A DNA stretch of 64,000 nucleotides from NCBI RefSeq assembly GCF_000308455.1, contig NZ_BAFP01000049.1:1-64000 (forward strand), read 5' to 3'. Position 1 is the stretch's first letter; each line of letters opens with the position of its first letter. Made by a program: the position numbers and the translations under genes. Of the stretch, positions 63,781 to 64,000 are shown piece after piece. The stretch is from Nocardia abscessus NBRC 100374. Lineage in GTDB: Bacteria; Actinomycetota; Actinomycetes; Mycobacteriales; Mycobacteriaceae. The notes beneath the pieces were generated by a model, which was given only the letters and a program-made list of their open reading frames with translations, searched no databases and was not told the origin of the DNA.

Positions 63781-64000
63781 TGACAACCCGCATCGAGCTC
63801 GCCCGCGTCGATCTGCGCGGTCGTACTCCCTCCGTCGCCGAGCTGCGCGCCGCGCTGCCGCGTGGGGGAGTCGACGTGGACTCGGTGCTGCATCAGGTGC
63901 GTCCGGTGGTGGAGGCGATCCGCGATCAGGGTGTGTCGGCGGCCCTCGAGTTCAGCGAGCGCTTCGACGGAGTGATCCCGCCGACGGTGCGGGTGCCCGC
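63781..64000 (+). CDS. hisD: Histidinol dehydrogenase, N-terminal part (cut by window edge)
   Basis: NAD-dependent enzyme for the last two steps of histidine synthesis. Only 73 codons are present; they give the HisD start (RIELARVDLRGRTPSVAELR, then VRPVVEAIRDQGVSAALEFS and ERFDG). ATG at 63781 has GGAGACAAGGA about 10 bases upstream. The position after nadABC, with some genes between, matches the M. tuberculosis order from memory. The 189-bp gap before it (63592-63780) has TAGGCT near 63720 as a possible -10 element. Confidence 0.93.

Overview
This is a high-GC actinobacterial chromosome segment, most likely Nocardia or a close Mycobacteriales relative. The reasons are strong G/C bias at third codon positions, many GTG and TTG starts, two DUF397 genes beside an XRE-DUF5753 regulator, and a gene content that, from memory, follows the Mycobacterium tuberculosis stretch from dnaE1 (Rv1547) to hisD (Rv1599): dnaE, ilvA with a Ddn-like neighbour, treZ/treY/glgX, bioA-bioF-bioD, bioB with its small partner, a NUDIX regulator with nadA-nadB-nadC, then hisD. 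Most of the window is core metabolism with short accessory patches; no tRNA, rRNA, CRISPR array or intact transposon was seen.

Layout. 1-7.2 kb (minus strand): a short-chain carboxylate uptake cluster, read as LytS-type kinase, LytTR regulator, small membrane protein, sodium/solute symporter, DUF485 protein, ActP-type symporter, then the start of acs. 7.2-11.9 kb: a secreted protein and dnaE. 11.9-15.0 kb: an accessory patch with a frameshifted ABC permease remnant between direct repeats, a four-gene operon of small proteins, and a divergent XRE-DUF5753 regulator with a duplicated DUF397 gene. 15-17 kb: a TetR regulator and a Cmx-like exporter sharing an operator motif. 17-30 kb: treZ, a serine hydrolase, ilvA, a Ddn-like protein, a DUF2235 protein, treY and glgX. 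30-36.4 kb: MarR regulators (two paired with cupins, one fused to a GNAT domain) and bioA, bioF, bioD. 36.4-44 kb: an SRPBCC pseudogene, an alpha/beta hydrolase, a sulfonate-type ABC operon with an FMN monooxygenase, and an MFS protein. 44-50 kb: bioQ divergent from bioB-bsaP-DUF2567, then DUF1353, a small kinase, PhoD and a cold-shock gene. 50.6-55.5 kb: NrtR-like regulator divergent from nadABC. 55.5-64 kb: GNAT, an AlkZ-like protein, a TerB-like protein, a secreted hydrolase, an arylamine N-acetyltransferase, a lipoprotein PBP, a Ser/Thr kinase and the start of hisD.

How the parts work together. Three copies of one palindrome (TTGAAC-N3-GTTCAA type) lie before bioA, bioF and in the bioQ/bioB gap, so BioQ probably controls all biotin genes in the window. 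The palindrome between the NUDIX regulator and nadA is the likely switch of de novo NAD synthesis. Each MarR or TetR gene here has its own inverted repeat in its promoter. Several gaps between genes hold minisatellite-like tandem repeats (periods 18, 44, 61, about 64 and 150 bp), a recurring and unexplained feature.
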